From the NCBI GenBank assembly GCA_010279815.1, contig QEOQ01000041.1, positions 189,048 through 253,047 on the forward strand: a DNA stretch of 64,000 bases, written 5' to 3'. The translations under genes were made by a program, and so were the position numbers. Under the pieces are notes generated by a model. It was not told where the DNA came from. It saw nothing but the letters and a program-made list of their open reading frames with translations, and did no database searches. This document shows positions 1-12,608 of the stretch, in pieces (position 1 is the stretch's first letter; each line of letters starts with the position of its first letter). This DNA comes from Brachionus plicatilis (lineage: Eukaryota; Rotifera; Eurotatoria; Ploima; Brachionidae).

Positions 1-3000
1 ATATTTTTTGACTCATGGATTATTTGAATTTTTTTGTTGTCAACTTATTTTTTTATTTAATTTTTTATACTTGATTGAAAAACATGATAATAAAATATTT
101 AATTTGAAAAAAAAATCACTTTTTTTTTTTGGCTAAATATTTGATTTGACTAAATATTGTACTGACCTTCTAAAAATGGCTCGATAAACTTTTTACAAGA
201 CAAATAAATACTAATTGCTCAGTGACACGTCAGAATCTCATCTATCATGCTTAGAAAAATTCACATTATTTCTTTTAGGAGCCCAGCTCTCTAGTCCTTG
301 GCTTGTAAAAAAAGACAATTTTAATTTAATTAGAAAAAGTCACAAATTGTGCACAAAAAGACTAAGGACTTGCTGATACTCGAATTGAGGCAACAAATAG
401 AACAAGAAGTGATGAAAATGCATTTTCTTTGAAGTAAGCTGAATAATAATTGATAATTAAAATTTTGTTTAAGAACTTTAAATAAAAATTTATTAAGCAA
501 AGCATAACACCGAGGCTGAAGCCTTACTATGGCTTGAAAATATAATACAATTTAATTTTACTAGATTACTAATTAAACTTTTAATTTTGACAAGAACGTC
601 TATCAATGACCACACAATTGGGCTGTTGAAAAACATCCTTTTAATTTTTAGAATAAATAAAAATACCCAAAATACCTTTTTAAAATTTTAATCCAATCAT
701 CGGAAAAAAATCAAAATAATTATAGCATAAAAACTTTAAATCTATTCAAAAATTAAAATTTTTAAACTCTTTAACTTTTAGACTGTAAAAAAGTTCTGGC
801 TTTCGTATCGTTCCTTTAACCTTTTTAACTAAATTAAAAAAAAAAGGCTCAAATAATATTTTTTTAATTATCAAAATTTGATCATAATTAGTCAACAAAA
901 GACTAAAAAAAAGTTCTAAGCTCAATAATATTTTGAATAATATTGTTTAAATTTAAATTAAGCAAACTTTTAGCTTTTCGTCTAAATTTTTATTCTCTAA
1001 AAATTATTCAATAAGAAACTCAAGGCCGGTTAATTAAAAATGAAGAGCAATTTTTTTTTAAATTTCAAACAAAAATTAGAAGGAAGTTATGATGTAAATT
1101 TTAATTATTTATTTAAAACGAAAGGCCATGATCAGCCTTAAAATCATTCGGAATCAAAACATTAAGAAAAATTTGAAAAAATTGTTTTCCATCACTGATA
1201 AGATCCATATAAAAATAATTAAAAAATCCTAGTAATTCAGTAATAGTAATTAGTAACGATTGTATTTTGACCTTCAAAGTGCTAACATGCTAAATTTTCT
1301 GATGCACATTTCCAATTAAAAACAAAATTAAAACAATACTAATCAAAATTTTCAATTTTCAATTAAAATTTATTCAGCCAAAAAAAAAAATTTTTATTTT
1401 AAATTTTGATAATTTTTAGGGAATTAAGGCTTCCTTTTTTTGTTCGCAATCAATTTTATTTTTAATTCGAATGCCGACTTCAAATCCAGTGAGATGAGAT
1501 GAAAGCAAAGCGAAGGAAGTATTTTAGGATTCATTTGTTTTTAAAATGCTCAATAATATGGGTTCAATAGACACAGAGAAAAAAAAATAAAATATACTTT
1601 TTTCAATTAAATACATATATATATATCAATTTCAATGAGTTGTGGTACTTTATTGAGCCGATTGTTTGTATTTTAAGGTATCAGGATATTTATTTTCCGA
1701 ATTAAATCTAGCAAAAACAAAAAATCAAAAAGGCTTCTGAATGTGCTTGTGATTCGGAAATGTAAGTCGGACTAGACTTGAGTTTATGGTCTGTGACGAC
1801 AAGAGATCATTAGAGTCAAAATAGCTTTTAAATTTGGACCAGTCTTTCTCTCTCTCTCTCTCTATCAATGAATGAGCTATAGGACAAGTTTTATGATAAC
1901 GATTAATCTCAAATGAAACCGGAAACTTTTAAAATTTTGAGCAAAATTTCAAAGCTAATTTAGAAGTGCTTTTGTGTCGAGCATTTAGGGTAAATATTTA
2001 AAAATCAGGACCACTTGAAGTCAAGAACATTCAATCAAGGCATCCAAATGAATATTCTAGTTTCGAATTGCAGTATTTATCAAAATATTTTTTCAAATAT
2101 CTCATGAATATTTTATCTCAAGGAAAACAAATCGCGAACAAACATTCGCAAAGGCTAATCAACTCATTTTGACATGGCTGATACTCAGCTGATTAGCCCA
2201 GCAATGTCACGTCCATTCACAGTGTAACTCAACACTCAGTGTCCCTCGGATTTAATTAACCAAGTTCTCAAAGCTAATTTGCACTCAAATTACAGCTAAA
2301 ACAACAACAAAATGCTCAACTTGAAAATGAATTAGGATCAAGTTTGGTTACGCAAAATGTGGTGGCGCACAGCACGCACTCACATCTAATTACACGACAA
2401 ATTGTTTTACTTAGTTTATCAGGCTATTCAATATCCAAGTTTATTGCATGATTCTAATCGTTTATTTTCAACACGATTAGCATCTACAATTGGGATCTAT
2501 TTTAACACCAAGCCATGTTGACTACTTAGGAAGAATTGATTATTCAATGCATTTGTTTATGCAACCACTTTGTTACTTGAGAGGCCAGCTCTTGCGTAAG
2601 TTATTAGAAAAACAAATTTGAATTTTAATTTAGTGTCCAGCAAAGTTTGTTTGTGCTAGTTATTCAAGAGGATTATAAATTTAAGTTTATAAACATTTTG
2701 TTTACTTAGTGGACAAGAGTAAACATCATGTCAGACTAGTTTTTATTATTTTGAATAAAAATTAGATAAGCTTATAAACTAATTCGGTGGAAAAATGCAC
2801 ATTTCATGTGAGCACTGGTTGTTTGTCTAGCGAAAAATCACCAGCCGATTGAGCTGGGGATTAAAATTCCTATTTTAATATTTATTGCTTTTGACAATAA
2901 AAAATGGCATTTGTGCAATGCAAATGCTGCTCAAAAGTGGTCAGTTCTTTAAGTCAAAATGGCATTTATTTGTCAAAGAAGTTGGCTCGAATGTTTAACT

Positions 3001-4047
3001 TAATGTTTTAAATAAGCCATAGAAAAGCCTGGGATAATAGAGTGAGCTTGTTTGTTCAAATATTCTTAAAAAACATGACTGGTAGTAATCTCTGAATGAC
3101 CTTCGAGTAAGAACTAAATTTGCTTTAGTTCTTAATCCAATTTATCAAGTTAAATAAACAAAATTTTGCTAAAAAAATTAATTTTTTAAATGTAGCTCTT
3201 AGAAATTTGCTGGACAAATTTGAAGATTTATTTATAAAGCTCAGCGATGACAAAAAAATTAAAAGTAAAAGAATGAAAAAAATTTTTTTTCGGATTCAAG
3301 AAGTTCATGTTTAAAAAAAAAAATTTACTCAATTTTACATAATTGTATTTCTTTCATTTTGTATTTTATTTTATATTCTATTTTATTCTCTACTTTCTAT
3401 TTTAAAGAATTATTATTCTGCCCATGGGGCCTTAAATTGATTAGAATAAATATTTATTTATTTATTAAAAAAATAATTATTTTAATAAGTTTTTTCCAGG
3501 GCAGTTCCGAATGGCAGAGCCTTCTTTTCAGCCCACATGGTTGCAATATGATTAAGATATGTATTAATTATATGTGGTATAATTATAGTAGAAAAATTAA
3601 TATCTAGATTTTATATAAATTGTTAAATTAAATTTTTGCTAAGAGTTTGGCGTTTTAATGATTGAATCAAAGGGTGTTTTGTACTTTAAATTGTTTCTGG
3701 AGGAGTTTTGAAGCAGAAAGTCCTGGATCTCCTGAGCTATTATTTCATGGCTTTGCCTTGTGGTGATAAATTTAGAAAAAAGCTTGTTTGCTCTGTCATC
3801 AATCAAGTCGAAACTCAGACACAGGCCCTAGAAATAAAAAATGGTGACATATTCTTTTTTTTATCTAAATTTCTGATTGTATCACTAAATATACAGAACC
3901 AAAACATTAATATTAATTGTAATCTATAACAAATTTTACTTATGTTTAATTTTCTTGAGTTATAAATTCTGAATTTTCTATTTGTTTTTCTCGATTTTGA
4001 CAAAAATGGGTTAAAATATAAAAATCTTTTCTAGTAAAAAAATATTG
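1..4047. other. Intergenic AT-rich DNA, no gene seen
   Basis: No reading frame in this stretch resembles a known family. Only short AT-driven frames occur, most opening at TTG rather than ATG. Positions 2150-2600 are less AT-biased than their surroundings and could be regulatory or an unrecognised exon, but nothing codes convincingly there. Confidence 0.6.
1847..1863. repeat. (TC)n microsatellite
   Basis: A pure run of TC dinucleotides of about 17 bases, isolated in intergenic DNA. Confidence 0.9.
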
Positions 4048-4055
4048 AATTAAAG

Positions 4056-4159
4056 CAGGGTTGCTTAAAAATCACAATTCTCAAGTCAAGTCCAAGTCCG
4101 GACTTTTATCCTTTTAAATCCGGACCTGGACCTTAATTTGGGACTTTTAAACAACTCTG
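4056..4159. mobile_element. hAT-like MITE, 104 bp, with 8-bp target duplication
   Basis: The left end reads CAGGGTTGCTTAAAAATCAC and the right end, reverse-complemented, CAGAGTTGTTTAAAAGTCCC, so they form imperfect terminal inverted repeats starting with CAG. The flanks are AATTAAAG (4048-4055) and AATTAAAT (4160-4167), an 8-bp target-site duplication with one mismatch. Ends starting CAG plus an 8-bp duplication are typical of hAT elements. The interior contains AAGTCAAGTC motifs that recur near 39.9, 57.0 and 62.5 kb. It has no coding capacity. Confidence 0.7.
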
Positions 4160-4167
4160 AATTAAAT

Positions 4168-5916
4168 GATACTGAACAAGAATTATTTAGCAAATACGAT
4201 GGTAATAAAGAACACAATAATTCCAAAAAGCGAAACAGAGCAACAACCGTGTGGAAATTTAAAAAGTAGAAAAAAATGAAACACAAATTATTACTCTCTT
4301 TTGTTTTTGATTATAAATATTTTTTATTAAGAGAATTAAGCTAAATCTGAAATTTTGGTATTAATCAATATTATTAAATGGAATCAGAATTTTAAACAAT
4401 TATTAGTAAAAATAAAATCATTAATTAAATTAAACGATTAAATCAGAAAAAAAGAGTCATTAAAAATTTACACGCCAAAAAATTAATCATTCAAATAAAC
4501 TTTTAACTTTTGAAAATTAATTTGTAATAAATTTGAAAATCATAAAATCCTTCAATATTTAATTGCTTGTTATAAACTAATTAAAATTTATTAACGACTA
4601 AAAACGATCAATTTATTGAGACATGTTTTTTGGGTAATCAATATAAAATGAATTGATGATTTAGTTCGTTAAACTAAATAATAAACAATTATAGATTTAA
4701 TGTTGGCAAGCTAATACTAAAAGTTGATAAAATTCTTTTGCTAATCAAATTTCAATTGATGAAAATGAAAGCTTAAATTGAGTTCATTTTCTTATCAACT
4801 ACTTTAACGTTCAAGGTTGGCAAACACTTAAACTAAGATAGATTTATTAAATTTTTACGAAAATTTGAATTTGAATTTACTGGTGTTCAATAAATATTTT
4901 AAATAAAATTATAATTCCAAATATATATAATTTAGCTTGATTGACTTAACCAAAACTTTTTGCATTAATAATCTTTAAATTGATAATGAAGAAAAAAATA
5001 TTGAGAAAAGTTATTGTTACAGATATCGGGTGCTAACAAAGTGACTCCTAGCTTAAAACTAAAAAAGCCTCAAAAAATAAATAAGCCTTTTTAAATTTCT
5101 TGCAAAAATTATCCATATTGATTATTTAAAAAATTTTAAATCATAAAAATTGAATCAATTTTAAATAAATTTTGGGATTTAACTTTTTTTTTTTTATTCT
5201 TAATTCAAATTAGATACCGTGAACGCTTTTTCACAATTACGTGTAATACTTAGGTTTTTCCGGTATTCTTACGAAATGAATGATCTTGGTTAAATTATGA
5301 GGGACAAATGAACATCTATCCTAGCCATCTATTTTTTCTAGTTTCGTTTTAAAAATATAACTCTTATGAGAAAAAGTTTTTTTTTTACAAAAAATTTAGT
5401 AGAAAAAAAACCTATATTGCGAGCTAAGAATAAAATTTGAAAATTATGAGCAAGCGTTATCGGTAAAAAGAATCTATTTGTCTAACATTTCAGCATTTTC
5501 TAACATTTTCTAACAGAAATGTAGTTTAATAAATTTCTTGTAAAAAATTCTACTTTACTGCTTATTTTGAAACATCTAAAAGATCCTTAAAAAAATAAAA
5601 CGAATTTCTAATATTATTTAAATTAAAATATTTAGTTTCATTACAAAGCATTGTTTTAAATTCCAATTTTTTATATTGATGAGAAATTTTTCAGTTATTT
5701 TGAAATTAAAAAAATTTTTCCTCTAATATGATTGACATTTCTTTATTTTTTGTAAGCAAAAAAAAATATTTAATTAAAACTTTATCCTTGTTTTTCTTTC
5801 TCTTTATCTTCTTTGGACTCTATTTTATTTTAATTTTTTTATATTTTACATCGCCTCCACGGCGTTTACTGAATATATTTAATTTAAAACATAGATACCA
5901 CTTAACTTATCTAGGA
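4168..5916. other. Intergenic, nothing recognised
   Basis: AT-rich DNA with homopolymer runs. No gene or clear repeat boundary was found. Confidence 0.6.
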
Positions 5917-6291
5917 GATCATGGTTTTGTGAAGTTTAGTACAAAAGAAATGATCAAAATGATAAAAAATTGAAAAATTTTTTACTAAAAGTTAAAAATT
6001 AGTTCAGATTATTATTAGAATGCAACATGGTGCCACATTCAAAGTTGCCTCAACTGTCAAAGTCTGTTAATGATGCGCAAAATCTCTGCAACATGTAATC
6101 TATATTGAAATCTAATTTCTGTTAAATTTGCAGAGTTTTGCACACCTTGATAGATAATGCAACTTTGAATGTTGCACCATGTCGCAATCACGAAACTTAA
6201 TTTTAACTTTTAGAAAAAAAGTTAATCAATTTTTTGTAATTTTTTTCTGTTATTTTTATCATTTTGTACTAAATTTCACAAAACCAAGATC
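5917..6291. mobile_element. Foldback MITE, copy A of a three-copy family
   Basis: Two imperfect arms face each other. Both outer ends carry GGTTTTGTGAA followed by TTTAGTACAAAA; the inner arms carry GCAACATGGTGC (left) and its complement (right) around a short spacer. The same sequence recurs as a half copy at 13830-13975 and a full copy at 54240-54610. A target-site duplication could not be fixed. The open frame across the left arm is a by-product and not a gene. Confidence 0.65.
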
Positions 6292-9200
6292 ATTGCAATT
6301 TTATTTTCACAGTTATTTATATTAAATAAAAAATTTAATATTGAATGTTTACTTCTGCAGTAAAATTTAAAATCAAAAATTATTTAAAAACCTTCTTTAA
6401 ATGATAATTTTTGTTTATGACCATTTTAATTTAATTCGGCTTCAATTTGAAACGGAAATTAGATTCTTGAATTGTGAAATTTAAATAAAAGTATTTTTTT
6501 ATATTTTAAAATTATTAAAATTCAAAAAAATATCAAATTCTTTTTTCTTTAAAATTGATAAGTGATTTCAGCAAAAATAAAATTGTTTATTTGTTTAAAA
6601 CCATAAACAATGATATAAATTTTAATATTCATTTGATATTATTTATCTAAATATACAAAATTAGTAATCTAAAATTAACGATCAGTTTAGTATTTAACTA
6701 TAAAATTTTAAAAGCGAATTAATGGTGTTATGGGTTAAAAAAATTGAAAATTAAGAGCCAAGATTTAGATTATGAGCTTTTTAAGAAAAATTATTTTGTG
6801 AATCAAAGAAATTTGTATTTTGAATTAAGAATCTTTAATTAATAAATCAAAGTATTCAAGGAAAGAAAAAATGAGATTTGCTAACATTTTCAAATTTTTG
6901 TTAATATTTTGCATTCCATTTTCTCTTTTAATTTTAGCTAAAAAATTATTAATTAAGTACAAAGAATTCATCCTTTTGTTAATCTAATACAACTTTTTTA
7001 AAAGAATATTAGTTGAAAAAAAAGAAATATTTCGCATTATTTTTTTGCTTGAGCAAATCTTTAAATCTTGTTATTTTTATTAATTAGTCAAATTTTTTAC
7101 GCTTATTGATTTTATTTTTTAAAAGATTTATTCTAAATTCAGAATCTTGATGGAATTTACTAAAAAAAAACTATACTTAAATTTTACATTAGTATAAAAT
7201 AGTATTAAAAAATTTTATTTTTATATTATTGAAATTCTTAAATTTAAAAGAACAGAAGAGAGAATTTCACCCTTTTTTTCTATTTGTTTTGAAAAAATAA
7301 GAAAAAAAGATTTTATCTGGGTTACTGAAACTTTTAAATTTAAATGTATTTACAAACTCAATCTAATTCAAAATCAGTAAAAATAATTCTAAAAATGCAT
7401 TAAAATATAATTACATTAAAATATAATAAAAGACCCAAAAATAAAAGAAATTCTGAAAATTTCATATTGAGATACTTTATTATTCATAAAGAATTGATTA
7501 TTAAAATATAGTTTTAAATGTTCTGCGATTCATTCAGTGAATTTTTCTTGTAAATTATTACTTTATAATTTGACTCACTGAATGCGTCTGGTATTACAGA
7601 TAATTTGATCTGATCTTACTCAACAGAGTTTGATGAACTTATATTCAAATGTTTTGTATACTAATAAAAATATGCTAAAAGAAGAAATTTAATATAATTG
7701 TTTATTTGAAATATTTATCTATTTTTACAACTATTTGTTATCAATTTTTTAATCTAGTTATTTAAAAAATTTAATCTACAATAAAAATACTTATCTCCTG
7801 ACAGAATCAAAAAAATATTTAAATACGACTTGATTCTGCATATATATAGAGTAATCAAAATACCTTTTTTAGTTTTAGAAATTTATTAATTCGATTAATT
7901 AAATTTATAAGACTGGAGCTATTTTGCAAGCCTTATTTCTTCGCTATAAGATAAATGAAAAATTTTCAAAAAATTATTTCAAAAATGTTATCAAATCTAT
8001 CAAATTGGCTTTAAAGAAATTCAAAATAATTAACAATTTAGATAGTAGGCAATGCCAAGAAAAAGTTTGTGATACAAATCCAAGCTCGACAAAAAACCCA
8101 AATGGCTTTAATTTGAATAGATTAAACCATTATGGTTTTTGAAAAGATATAATCAAAATAATGATTGATCTGATTTTTTTGATCCTAAAATTAAAGATGA
8201 CGAATTTTATTCAAAAGAAACAAAATTTAGTGGAAATTTAATTTTATTACAAAAAATTACCTTTTTTTACAGTTTATAACATTATTTTGTGTAAAATTGT
8301 ATAATAAAATGTAAAAAAAATAAAAATTTTAAAGTTGAAAAAATTTTGAAAAACAAAAAATTCGAAAAATTCAACTTTTTTGGCTGTCAGGATTTTTGAA
8401 GTTTTACTTGAAATAGCGTATTATTAAGTAAGCTAACATTTTATTAAATCCTAATTTTGATGTAATTTGATGTAATCTTACGTTTTTGATGTAAATTTTT
8501 GGTCAAGTACCAAAATAGAGAAGTGTTTTAAAGTTTAAGAAGATTTTCAAAACCAAAATGAAAATAACAATTTCAAATGAAAGTTGCTTAACTACAATAA
8601 GAAATAAAAAAGGGGTGCTTTAATTAAAAATCGGATAATGTGGAATAATAAATTCTAAAGCTTAAATTCAGATTAAATTTGAACAATAAAAAAAGAAACC
8701 AAATATAAACTATAAATTTAAAAAAATATAAATTTTTTATTAAATTTTATTAATATTTAACTAGGAGCTTAGTTGAAAATCAAAATAAAATACGTAAAAA
8801 TACGGGTATTAAGAGTTTGTAGGAATGTTCTAGCCAAAGTTGGGTTTGAACTCAATATTCTTAATTAATACCTGAAAATTTTAGATCAAATTGTATGCTA
8901 GTTTATCATATAGTTGTTTAAATTAAATTCTCTTATAAAATAATTATTATCAGTTGACAGAAAATAAAAATATAAGTTTAATCTCTTTTAAAATATTCTG
9001 CTATGATATGCATGAATTAAAAGCACAACTCAAGCTTCTCTTTTTATATTGATTCTAAAAAGAATGCATTTTTAATAAATTTGAAGGTATAAAATTAAAA
9101 ATTATTAATGAAATTTCACATATTTCCGGTCTAATGATACAGTTCCCGATATTTCGTTTAAATGAAAGAATTAAAAAATACAACTTTTAACATTTGTTAA

Positions 9201-9451
9201 AATTAATTGAAATTTTACAATTTTTTATAAAAAAGAAAGAAAAAATTATAGACAAATTATGAATTAAAAAATTTTGAATCCTATTCTTGAGACCTTAACC
9301 TTTTTAAATTAAACTCGTCGCTAGTTGCCATGGAAAATCAAATAAAACTAACAGTCAATAATAAGAAAAAAAAATTAAACTTTTATTATACTTGAAAAAA
9401 TAAATATCTTTACCCATAAACCAATACCTATTTTGCCAGATCAATTCAAAA
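6292..9451. other. Intergenic AT-rich DNA upstream of the MNS1-like gene
   Basis: No homology-bearing frame. A 72-codon frame at 7924-8142 opens at TTG and has lysine/asparagine-rich content expected from base composition. The MNS1-like promoter must lie at the right end, but no clear core element was found. Confidence 0.5.
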
Positions 9452-11011
9452 ATGGTAAATTTGACCAAAACAACTTGATTTGACGAACATTTTTTGCTAA
9501 ATTTTTTCTTTCCCAAGCTGACCACGGCTACCAATCGGCGCATGCAGCAAAAATTCGTTCCCACTCCGCCGGCTGGCGCTTCGGAGAACGAAATTCAGCT
9601 GCGCAAGGACATCATCCGCCAGAACAATCTTGACCGAATGTACGAAAGCGAAGACAAAGTGAATGCCAAGCGCGTTTTCCGCGAACAAGAGCGAATAAGA
9701 CGCGAACTAGAAATCGAAGAATCGCTTTTGAAAGCAGAATCCGAAAGAACTGTAAAAATAGAGACAAAAAGGCGCGAGGAATCGCTTGCCCAAGAGCTGG
9801 AAAAATACAAGCTAGACCAGCTGAGAGAGAACAAAATGAGACAGCAGCTGAGGGAGACTAGCTACGAGCTCAGGGAGCTCGAGTCCAAGCTGAAAGAGGC
9901 CTATGTTGCCAAGGAACGTCATGCCCAAATGGCCGAGAAAGAGGCCCAAAAGTTTGACAGTCTTTTGGAGGATGCTCAAATAATGAAGCGCATGAAGGAA
10001 GAGTCTGAACGAGCCGAGCTACACCAAAAGCAAATTGACCAAATGAAACGAATCGAAATGAACCAGTACAAACAAGACCTGCACAGACAATTGGAAGAAA
10101 AGGAGAACAACAAACAAAAGGCCTACGAGGAATTCCTAAAGGAGAAGTTGTTGATTGACGAAATTGTGCGCAAAATCTATGAAGAAGACCAAAAGGAACA
10201 CGAACGCAAGTTGCTTGCTCAACAGGCCACTCGTGAGTTCATTGATGAGTTCAAGAAGCAGAGAGAGATATGGAAAATTCAGGAGAGAGAGATCATGGAA
10301 GCGGAGAACAGAAAAATTGCCGAATATGCCAAAATTCAGAAAGAAAGAGACGAAAGTCAAAAAGAGAGCAAGAAGGCGCGCGAGGAAGCCATCGAAAAAG
10401 TTCAGAGCAGATTGTTCGAACAAATCGAAAAGGACCGAGAGGCCAGAGAGGAAATGGAGCGTGTGAGACAAGAGCTGTATCTAGAGGAACAAGAGGCGCT
10501 TGTGCGCAACCATGAACGCGTGGAAATGGAGCGCAAGATTAGGCAAAGGCTCGACTTGCAGAAGCAGTACGAGGAACAAATGCAGTATAAGGTGATGCGG
10601 CAACAAGCCGAAAAGGAAGAAGAGGAGAGCATTAAGAAGCAAATGTTGGACAAATTTGCTGCCGATGACAAGATAGAGCAGATGAATGCGCAGAAGCGCC
10701 GCATGAAACAATTGGAACATAAGAGGACAGTGGAAGCGTTGTTGGAAGAGAGGCGTCAACGCATGAACATGGAAAAACAACGAGAGTTGGATGAGCGCAT
10801 ATTGAGTGACAAGCTGGATGCGTACAGAAGACAAATAATCGAGGAAGAGCGTGTCAAACTGTTGAAAGAACACGCGACCAAGCTGTTGGGCTATTTGCCA
10901 AAAGGTGTTATCAGAGACTCAAGAGATTTGGAGGCGATGGGCGATGACTTTAAGAAACAATTTCAAAAGCGTCAAGTTGACTTTTTCAGCGATGAGGGCT
11001 GGACTAAATAA
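9452..11011 (+). CDS. MNS1: MNS1-like ciliary coiled-coil protein (TPH domain)
   Basis: Predicted 498-aa protein, nearly all Glu/Lys/Arg/Gln-rich coiled coil, matching the trichohyalin-plectin-homology architecture and the length of meiosis-specific nuclear structural protein 1 (about 495 aa in vertebrates). The C-terminus, with LLGYLPKGV and a closing FSDEGW, is what made me choose MNS1 over other TPH ciliary proteins such as CFAP53. MNS1 family members are inner-lumen proteins of axonemal microtubules in cilia and flagella. The long frame has no ATG at its 5' end. The best model places ATG alone at 9452-9454, followed by a GT-AG intron (9455-9517) and the main exon 9518-11011, giving MLTTATNRRMQQK. 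An alternative start is the in-frame ATG at 9542. Codon use is far less AT-biased than the flanks. A poly(A) signal follows at 11093. Confidence 0.75.
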
Positions 11012-11092
11012 ATGTTTGTTGGTAATCAATGATTTTAAATTTATAAAAAAATTTTTTAATAAAATTTTATTATTTTGTAAATATTCGATTTC

Positions 11093-11098
11093 AATAAA
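11093..11098 (+). terminator. Poly(A) signal AATAAA of the MNS1-like gene
   Basis: Canonical AATAAA about 80 bases after the stop codon, in a suitable T-rich context. Confidence 0.5.
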
Positions 11099-11829
11099 GT
11101 ATTTGGTTTCATAATTTTACAAATAGTTGTTTTACAAATAAAAGTAAAAACATGATTTTCAGCTAAATCTAATGCCAGATCGGCAGAACATTTTAACACT
11201 CAAAAACCGGAGCGGTTTTTTCGACCCTTTTTGGTACTTCTTTTGCTTGTTGTTCCAAAAATTTATTCTTTTTTGAAAATTTTTTTTTTCCATCAAAACT
11301 AAAATCAAAAAAATATTATAAATAATTAATTTTGATTACAAAATAATTTTATTTTCATGCTAAAAAAAAAAGTATACGTTAAACCCGGATAGGCGTTTTT
11401 TGGATCGCGATCCTCCATAAATATTGTCTATTTTTTTGTAAAATAAATCAAAAGCATGGCTTATTATGCTTTTAATTCCCAACTCTACTTAATTCCTAGA
11501 ATAAATAATAACTTTTTGAACCATGTCTCGACGAAAAGCTCTTGAACTTCTTAGTAATGCGGATAATACCTAACCTCAAGTTTCTGATGATAATTATAAT
11601 GATTATCAGGAAAATGAGGTTGTTCCTAAAAAGCAGAATCCGGAACGCGGAATAGGGAATTACGTGGCCCAAATTCCGCCAAAAAATTCAAAAAAAAAAT
11701 GTTTTAATTCCGTAAAACACATAATAAAAAGCGGAATTTCCGTCTTTTAGTAGATTTTTAAATTCCGCCGGAATTTATTTACGGAATTGATGGAATTTTT
11801 AGCGGAATTTAAAAAATATTATGAAATTG

Positions 11830-12135
11830 GCTGCGTTACACACAAATTTCCTAACACACATTTTTATATCTTTTTTTGTTTTGCTGCGTTCCACTTTTTT
11901 TTTTTGCTCAACACACATTTTTTAAAATTTGTGCGTTTTATTCTAAGAAATGGGTGAAAAGTAAAAAAAAAATTTTTATTGAAAATATTTTTTTAAATAT
12001 ATAGATAAGCAGAATAAATTTTAGAATAAAACGCACAAATTTTAAAAAATGTGTGTTGAGAAAAAAATAGCTGGAACGCAACAAAAAAAAAGAAAATATA
12101 AAAATGTGAATATGGAAATTTGTGTGTAACGCAGC
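11830..12135. repeat. 306-bp foldback repeat nested in the Mutator-like element
   Basis: The left arm starts GCTGCGTTACACACAAATTT and the right arm is its inverted complement. Further matching blocks (TGTGTGTTGAG, AAAATTTGTGCGTTTTATTC) show that the arms pair over about 115 bp each. It carries no coding sequence. No target duplication was identified, so it may be a nested MITE or an internal palindrome of the host element. Confidence 0.7.
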
Positions 12136-12318
12136 AACTCTCAAATATTATTTATGTTTATTATAATTAAAGGCCGTTAATAAGCTTAAATGCTTCACTT
12201 ATGATGAAATAGCTAATTGTCATCTAATGCATATTTCATTAGGTTTCATGATACTCCTTAAAGAGTATCATTCTTGTTTAGATGAGATTCTCAGCTCAAA
12301 TACTTTGATAAAAGCTAA

Positions 12319-12608
12319 ATGGCTAATTTCAATTTATTAACTGATATTTTTCTCGATGAGATAGACATGGAAGGTTTAGAAAAATTCTTCAATAAATTGA
12401 CATGGAAATAAATAGATTAATAGATCAAAAAGTAAAACATTGTCTTTGTCCAGTTTGTTCAAATGTTTGCTTAGAGGATTCCATAGAATGTGAAAACTGT
12501 AGATTTTGGTATCATTTTGATCGTGCCAAAGTAAGTAAATATAATCGAGCTGGAAAAGGTAAAAGTTGGATTTGCGAAAAGTATAGTTTTGACTGTGAGA
12601 GAAACTAG
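12319..12608 (+). CDS. PHD-finger reading frame inside the Mutator-like element
   Basis: Two overlapping ATG frames lie here: 12319-12411 (30 codons starting MANFNLLTDIF) and 12402-12608 (68 codons). The second has a PHD-type zinc-binding pattern: CPVC, then C..C (IECENC), then WYHF with the histidine, and WICEKY at the end. PHD fingers read histone tails and are common passengers in eukaryotic DNA transposons. A one-base shift near 12402 would fuse both frames into one ~97-aa protein, so the gene may be frameshifted, or the two frames may be unrelated. The final cysteine pair appears incomplete (C followed by KYSFDC). It lies between the nested foldback and the right TIR, so it is best read as element cargo. 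Confidence 0.5.

Noticed and set aside
2174..2227. 17-codon ATG frame starting MADTQLISP in a less AT-rich patch
   Set aside because: It is too short, has no convincing splice donor at its end, and no downstream exon was found.
3359..3607. 82-codon frame
   Set aside because: Opens at TTG, is Phe/Ile/Leu-rich as AT-rich DNA gives by chance, and matches nothing known.
5728..5973. 81-codon frame starting MIDISLF
   Set aside because: It runs through homopolymer-rich DNA and the left arm of a foldback MITE; there is no family similarity and the sequence is low-complexity.
10136..10873. Several minus- and plus-strand frames across the MNS1-like gene
   Set aside because: They are antisense or shifted images of a long Glu/Lys coiled coil and have no independent support.
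12319..12608. Programmed frameshift joining the two PHD-element frames
   Set aside because: No known shift motif was seen at the overlap; a decay indel or unrelated frames are simpler in a transposon relic.
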